This document shows, one piece after another, positions 60,880-64,000 of a stretch of 64,000 nt of DNA. Made by a program: the position numbers and the translations under genes. The DNA is from Thermoanaerobaculia bacterium (GTDB taxonomy: Bacteria; Acidobacteriota; Thermoanaerobaculia; Multivoradales; JAIOJS01): assembly GCA_030429235.1 (NCBI GenBank), contig JAUIDB010000009.1:62001-126000 (forward strand), read 5' to 3'. The notes beneath the pieces were generated by a model. The model searched no databases. It had not been told where the DNA came from and worked only from the letters and a program-made list of their open reading frames with translations. Position 1 is the stretch's first letter; the number at the start of each line of letters is the position of its first letter.

Positions 60880-61464
60880 TCAGGGCTCGCGGAGCTCGAT
60901 CGATTCGATGATCCGGCGGCCAGTCTCCGACCACTCCGCGTCGAGTTCGCGGGTACAGTTGAAGGTCACCAGCAAGAGCCGCCCTTCGAAGGAGGTACCC
61001 ACCAGCAGGTTGCGGATCTGGGTGTCGACGGCCGGGGTCATCAGATCGAGTACGAAGAACTCGCGACCGCCGACGGTGGTGAGTTCGCTACGGTGCCAGG
61101 TGGCGGTGGGGTAGAGGTTCCTGAACATCCCGTCCATCGCCTGGTGGACCTCGCTGATCTGCGTGGGCTGGAGCGGGTTCGAGGTGTGGTTGAGCGCTAC
61201 GTTGACAGTGCCGCGAGGGTTGGTGAGGACCAGGGTGGGCCGTTGCTCGGCCGGGTACTTGGCCTTCATCGCCTCCTCGGTCATGGTCTCGAAGTCGGTG
61301 GGCACCAGGAGTTGGAGTCTCCCGCCCAGGAGCTCCCGGCCCTCGAGCGGTTGCGTGGGACCGGTCTCGCTGCCGGGCGCGGAAGCCAGGGAAGGCGGCG
61401 GGGAACCCGCTCCGAGCAGGGTCGGAGCCAGGAACAGGGAGGCGAGCAGCAAGGTGTGGCGCAT
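60880..61464 (-). CDS. Exported protein with DcrB-like fold
   Basis: ATG 61464 has AAGGAG eight bases upstream; 194 residues. The signal peptide is RHTLLLASLFLAPTLLGAG. The mature part (GGRLQLLVPTDFETMTEEAM, VNVALNHTSNPLQPTQI, REFFVLDLMTPAVDTQI, GRLLLVTFNCTRELDAEWS) has the mixed alpha/beta pattern of DcrB/PsbP-like stress proteins, which bind peptidoglycan or membrane components. The assignment is by pattern only. Confidence 0.6.
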   Translation of the reverse strand: MRHTLLLASLFLAPTLLGAGSPPPSLASAPGSETGPTQPLEGRELLGGRLQLLVPTDFETMTEEAMKAKYPAEQRPTLVLTNPRGTVNVALNHTSNPLQPTQISEVHQAMDGMFRNLYPTATWHRSELTTVGGREFFVLDLMTPAVDTQIRNLLVGTSFEGRLLLVTFNCTRELDAEWSETGRRIIESIELREP

Positions 61465-61780
61465 GATGGGTCTCCTTCTGCGGTCGTGGTGGGTGGAGCT
61501 ACGGGTCGGTTGCGGTCCTACGATGTCGCCGCAAGCACGCGGTCGCCATGGCATGTTCATGCTGCGGTGAAGGACGCTTTGCCGTCTCGGCCCCCGCGGT
61601 CGGTCGTCGGTTGATCACGTCGGCCTCCGAACGTCGTGTCTGTTGGGTAGAGGCAGGTGTGCCGCTCTGCGGATTCCAGTCTGGTCAATTGGTAACTACC
61701 GACGGCTCACCGACTCGTGTCTTCGGTTCTCATGGCCACCGAGTCCTGGACCGGCACACCTGCCCTGATTTCGCGCGGGC
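61465..61780. other. Intergenic region
   Basis: No gene recognised. It lies upstream of the exported-protein gene and downstream of the phosphoesterase gene on the same strand. Confidence 0.4.
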
Positions 61781-62839
61781 TCATCGTGGCTGGTCTCGGC
61801 GTCGGCGGCCCGCACCCCGTAGCATGAGGTTCATCGTCTTCGGCGTCACGGCCCGCAGGGCTGCGGCCTGCAGCGCGGAGTGGGCGTCAGCTTCGATCTC
61901 GCCCTCGAGTTCGAGCGTGACGACGGCGTCGGCGGGAAGTGCGGCCAGAGTCTGCCGCAGGGCGGTGGTTAGCCCCAAGGCGTCGAGGCCCTGGGCGGCG
62001 ATTCGGGCCCGGACCATCGGCCGCGCGGGGAGTGGGTGGAACTGCCAGCGCTCGAGTTTCCCGCCGGCGGCCCCGTCGACCCGGAACTCGAGGATCAGGT
62101 ATCCCTTCGCCTCGGCCCGTTCGGCGAAACTGGTGCGCTCGACCGAGCCGGGGTAGAAGACCGGGCAGGGCAGCGGACGCCCCGAGAGATCGCGGGTGAG
62201 CCGCTGATGGCGATGGATGTGGCCCGAAAGCACGGCGGCGAAGGCCGGTGGCAGGTCCCGACCCCGCACGACGTCGTCGGCGCCCCGAAAGGTGTAGTCG
62301 TGGTCGGGGTGGTGGCCCAGGGCGACGCGGGCCCCCTCGATCGCCTGGTGGAGGAGGAGTAGGCGCAGGGCGGCCGGCTCCGCCGACCACTCGGTGGCGG
62401 CCAGCAGTTCCGGGAACCGGCGCCGCGCCTCGCGGTGGAAGGGGAAACCGGCGACGGCGATGCGGCCGCCCGGTCGCTCGATCCGGACGGTGCGCGGCTG
62501 GTTGAGAACGTGGAGTCGGGGATGGTCAGCGACGAGCGGCCGCGGTAGGTGGGAGCGCTCGTGGTTGCCCGGTACCACCACCACGGGGACCTCGGCTTCG
62601 GCCACGGCTCGTAGGGGTTCGAAGGCCCGAGTCACGAGGCCTTGGGGGACGCGACTGCGGAACAGCAGATCTCCGCCGTGGAGCACGAGATCGACGGCTC
62701 CGCGGAGGGCGGGCTCGAGGGCCAGCTCGAAATTGCGGAAGAAGTCGGGGCCGCGCCGCCGGCGCTCGATCCGCGGCCGCGGCGGGTCGTCGAACCCGAG
62801 GTGGGTATCGGCCACGAGGAGGACACGGATCGAGGGCAC
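61781..62839 (-). CDS. Metallophosphoesterase, SbcD-like
   Basis: I choose GTG 62839; a longer start at 62923 would lie over the GntR promoter. The 352-residue protein has all metallophosphatase motifs in order: VLLVADTHLGFDDPP (DxH), VDLVLHGGDLLFRSRVP (GDxxxR), VVVVPGNHERSHLP (GNHE), LLLLHQAIEGARV and AVLSGHIHRHQRL (GHxH). The length and late beta domain fit SbcD/Mre11-type DNA exonucleases. No SbcC/Rad50 partner is visible, so it may act alone or on another substrate. Confidence 0.85.
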   Translation of the reverse strand: MPSIRVLLVADTHLGFDDPPRPRIERRRRGPDFFRNFELALEPALRGAVDLVLHGGDLLFRSRVPQGLVTRAFEPLRAVAEAEVPVVVVPGNHERSHLPRPLVADHPRLHVLNQPRTVRIERPGGRIAVAGFPFHREARRRFPELLAATEWSAEPAALRLLLLHQAIEGARVALGHHPDHDYTFRGADDVVRGRDLPPAFAAVLSGHIHRHQRLTRDLSGRPLPCPVFYPGSVERTSFAERAEAKGYLILEFRVDGAAGGKLERWQFHPLPARPMVRARIAAQGLDALGLTTALRQTLAALPADAVVTLELEGEIEADAHSALQAAALRAVTPKTMNLMLRGAGRRRRDQPR

Positions 62840-62888
62840 CCTTTGATTCTGTACCAGAAGACCGGTGGTGAGACGGGGACTCTGGGGC

Positions 62889-62944
62889 TTGACAGGCTGG
62901 TGTACCACTTGTACCATGCGCACGACGGGTACAACTGGTACACC
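62889..62944 (+). promoter_or_regulatory. Sigma-70 promoter with GntR-type operator
   Basis: A consensus -35 TTGACA (62889-62894) and -10 TACCAT (62912-62917) are spaced by 17 bases. An inverted repeat of 17-base arms (62899-62915 and 62928-62944, one mismatch, GGTGTACCA type) covers the spacer, the -10 and the likely transcription start. A regulator bound here would block initiation. It may also affect the divergent phosphoesterase. Confidence 0.8.
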
Positions 62945-62968
62945 CGATGAAGACCAAGGAAAACGTCA

Positions 62969-63349
62969 ATGGAAATCACAATCGACCTAGAGAGTCCAGA
63001 TCCGCTGTTCGCCCAGCTGATCGAACAGATCAAGGCGGCGGTCCAGAGCGGCGCGATCGAGTCCGGAGATGCGCTCCCTTCGATCCGCCAACTGGCGCGC
63101 GATCTGGAGATCAACAACAAGACGGTGGCCAAGGCCTACCGCCTGCTCGAACGGGATTCGGTCATCCAGACCCGGGGGTACCGGGGGACGTTCGTCCATC
63201 CCGAGGCCAAGGCCAACAGCACCATCGACCTGGTGGCGGTGGTCGAAGAGAAGCTGCACGCGGTAGTAGCCGAACTCAGAGAGCTCGGAGCGACCGATTC
63301 GGAAATTAGAGTGGCGTTCGGCGAGGTGCTGAACCGTCGCGGACGCTGA
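62969..63349 (+). CDS. GntR-family regulator, YtrA type
   Basis: The 126-residue protein opens with the GntR winged helix: DPLFAQLIEQIKAAVQSGAI, GDALPSIRQLARDLEINNKT and VAKAYRLLERDSVIQTRGYR. The effector part is short (about 45 residues, VEEKLHAVVAELRELGATDS), the mark of the YtrA subgroup. Such regulators typically control adjacent membrane or ABC transporter genes. It likely represses its own operon, including the membrane protein at 63360, through the palindrome at 62899-62944. Confidence 0.9.
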   Translation: MEITIDLESPDPLFAQLIEQIKAAVQSGAIESGDALPSIRQLARDLEINNKTVAKAYRLLERDSVIQTRGYRGTFVHPEAKANSTIDLVAVVEEKLHAVVAELRELGATDSEIRVAFGEVLNRRGR

Positions 63350-63359
63350 GGAGTTCGTC

Positions 63360-64000
63360 ATGGAATGGTATTCACTGCTTTTTTACCTACTGTTCGTCGG
63401 GCAGATCCTCCTGATCTCCTACTGGCTACCACGCCGCATGTCGGCTCGCGTGGCCTCGATCTTCGAGAACTACCCGCCGGCCGAGTACCCGAAGCTGTAC
63501 CCGAGGTCTCTCGACTACTACCAGTTGGGGCACAGCCTGTTCGTAGGGTGCAACCGAGCGATCCTCCTGCTGGGGTTCGGTATCCTGTTGGCGTTGCTCA
63601 CGGTGGTCGACCACGCCACCTTTGCCGACGACGGCTTCATTTCGGAAGCGTGGCCAGCGGGCTACGGCATGATCCAGGCCTTACCGTTCGTCCTGCTCGA
63701 GTGCATCGCCTTCAGCCAGTTCCGCCTGATGCGCGCGACCCAGAGTGACAGCACCCGCAAGGCCGAACTACGGCCCCGTCGGTTCTTCGATGCGGCCTCA
63801 CCCCGACTCGTCGTCGCCGCCGTCGCAGCGTTCCTGTTGTCGGTGGGGGTCGATCTCTGGATCCACGACTTCGTGCTGTCCTGGGACCACGACACCACGC
63901 AGCGGGCCTTCTGGCTCGTGGTCGGGAACCTCTTCATGGTCAGCATCGGACTCTGGCAGTTGTACGGTCGCAAGCAGGACCCGTATCAGTCGTTCTCCGA
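63360..64000 (+). CDS. Multi-span membrane protein (3' end off the window)
   Basis: ATG 63360, with GAGGAG eight bases upstream, opens a frame that continues to the window end (213 codons). At least five hydrophobic spans are visible: WYSLLFYLLFVGQILLISYW, AILLLGFGILLALLTVV, ALPFVLLECIAFSQF, VVAAVAAFLLSVGVDLW and WLVVGNLFMVSIGLWQLY. No family is recognised. It starts 10 bases after the GntR stop, so it is probably in that operon and controlled by it. Confidence 0.75.
   Translation, partial: MEWYSLLFYLLFVGQILLISYWLPRRMSARVASIFENYPPAEYPKLYPRSLDYYQLGHSLFVGCNRAILLLGFGILLALLTVVDHATFADDGFISEAWPAGYGMIQALPFVLLECIAFSQFRLMRATQSDSTRKAELRPRRFFDAASPRLVVAAVAAFLLSVGVDLWIHDFVLSWDHDTTQRAFWLVVGNLFMVSIGLWQLYGRKQDPYQSFS

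Noticed and set aside
1-64000. tRNA, rRNA, CRISPR, integrase or transposase signals
   Set aside because: I looked for T-loop motifs, regularly spaced repeats and mobile-element motifs on both strands and found none that held up.

Overview
The window is GC-rich, gene-dense bacterial DNA with no rRNA, tRNA, CRISPR array, transposase or phage gene that I could find. The best guess is an Acidobacteriota genome, possibly Thermoanaerobaculia-like. The reasons are a secreted von Willebrand A protein of the 'VWFA-related Acidobacterial' type (677-2461), four ECF sigma/Ser-Thr kinase-TPR gene pairs, an ECF-linked DUF6768 protein, CSLREA-type beta-helix proteins, and many exported proteins with recurring C-terminal tags. 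The phylum call is an inference.

Layout. 1-9.9 kb: a MOSC protein cut by the left edge, the VWA protein, a frameshifted membrane protein, sigma/kinase module 1 (3521-6729), a secreted FG-GAP protein, a monohaem cytochrome c, and a decayed ECF sigma in front of a DUF6768 protein. 10-21.6 kb: exported and envelope proteins (an IPTL-type tagged protein, an outer-membrane barrel, a LamG protein, a CSLREA beta-helix protein), a DUF2314/ankyrin protein, an SRPBCC-ArsR pair with its own operator, and a CadC-like membrane regulator upstream of a secreted YD-repeat-like protein. 21.7-25.2 kb: module 2. 25.5-29.1 kb: a tightly packed set of two glycosyltransferases, two sulfotransferase-type P-loop proteins and an FkbM methyltransferase, probably for glycan synthesis and decoration. 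29.2-33.6 kb: a TPR protein, small membrane or exported proteins, a DUF2318 protein, an aspartate racemase family protein and a second IPTL-type protein. 33.7-48.3 kb: module 3 divergent from two beta-helix proteins, a hydrolase, a classical ECF sigma with membrane partners, and module 4 divergent from another beta-helix protein. 48.4-64 kb: unknown exported proteins, a large protein with an internal IPTL-type segment, a diguanylate cyclase, a PAF-acetylhydrolase-like lipoprotein, an M23 peptidase, a TerB-like protein, a pterin dehydratase, a PilZ protein, an SbcD-like phosphoesterase divergent from a GntR regulator with a clear promoter/operator, and a membrane protein cut by the right edge.

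Two themes stand out. First, four sigma genes overlap or touch the start of a kinase-TM-TPR gene. These sigmas lack the usual acidic region 2.2 motif and carry threonine there, as in the phosphorylation-activated EcfP/PknT type. Three of the four modules lie next to secreted genes of one tag family. Second, that family: six intact exported proteins with unrelated folds carry the motif F-[AS]-D-G-F-E-[ST]-G-D-x3-W at or near the C-terminus. A seventh, frameshifted copy sits in apparently non-coding DNA at 30499-30539. Together with three IPTL-type segments, this points to an envelope/secretome system whose sorting and regulation deserve testing. No sortase, exosortase or rhombosortase is visible in the window.
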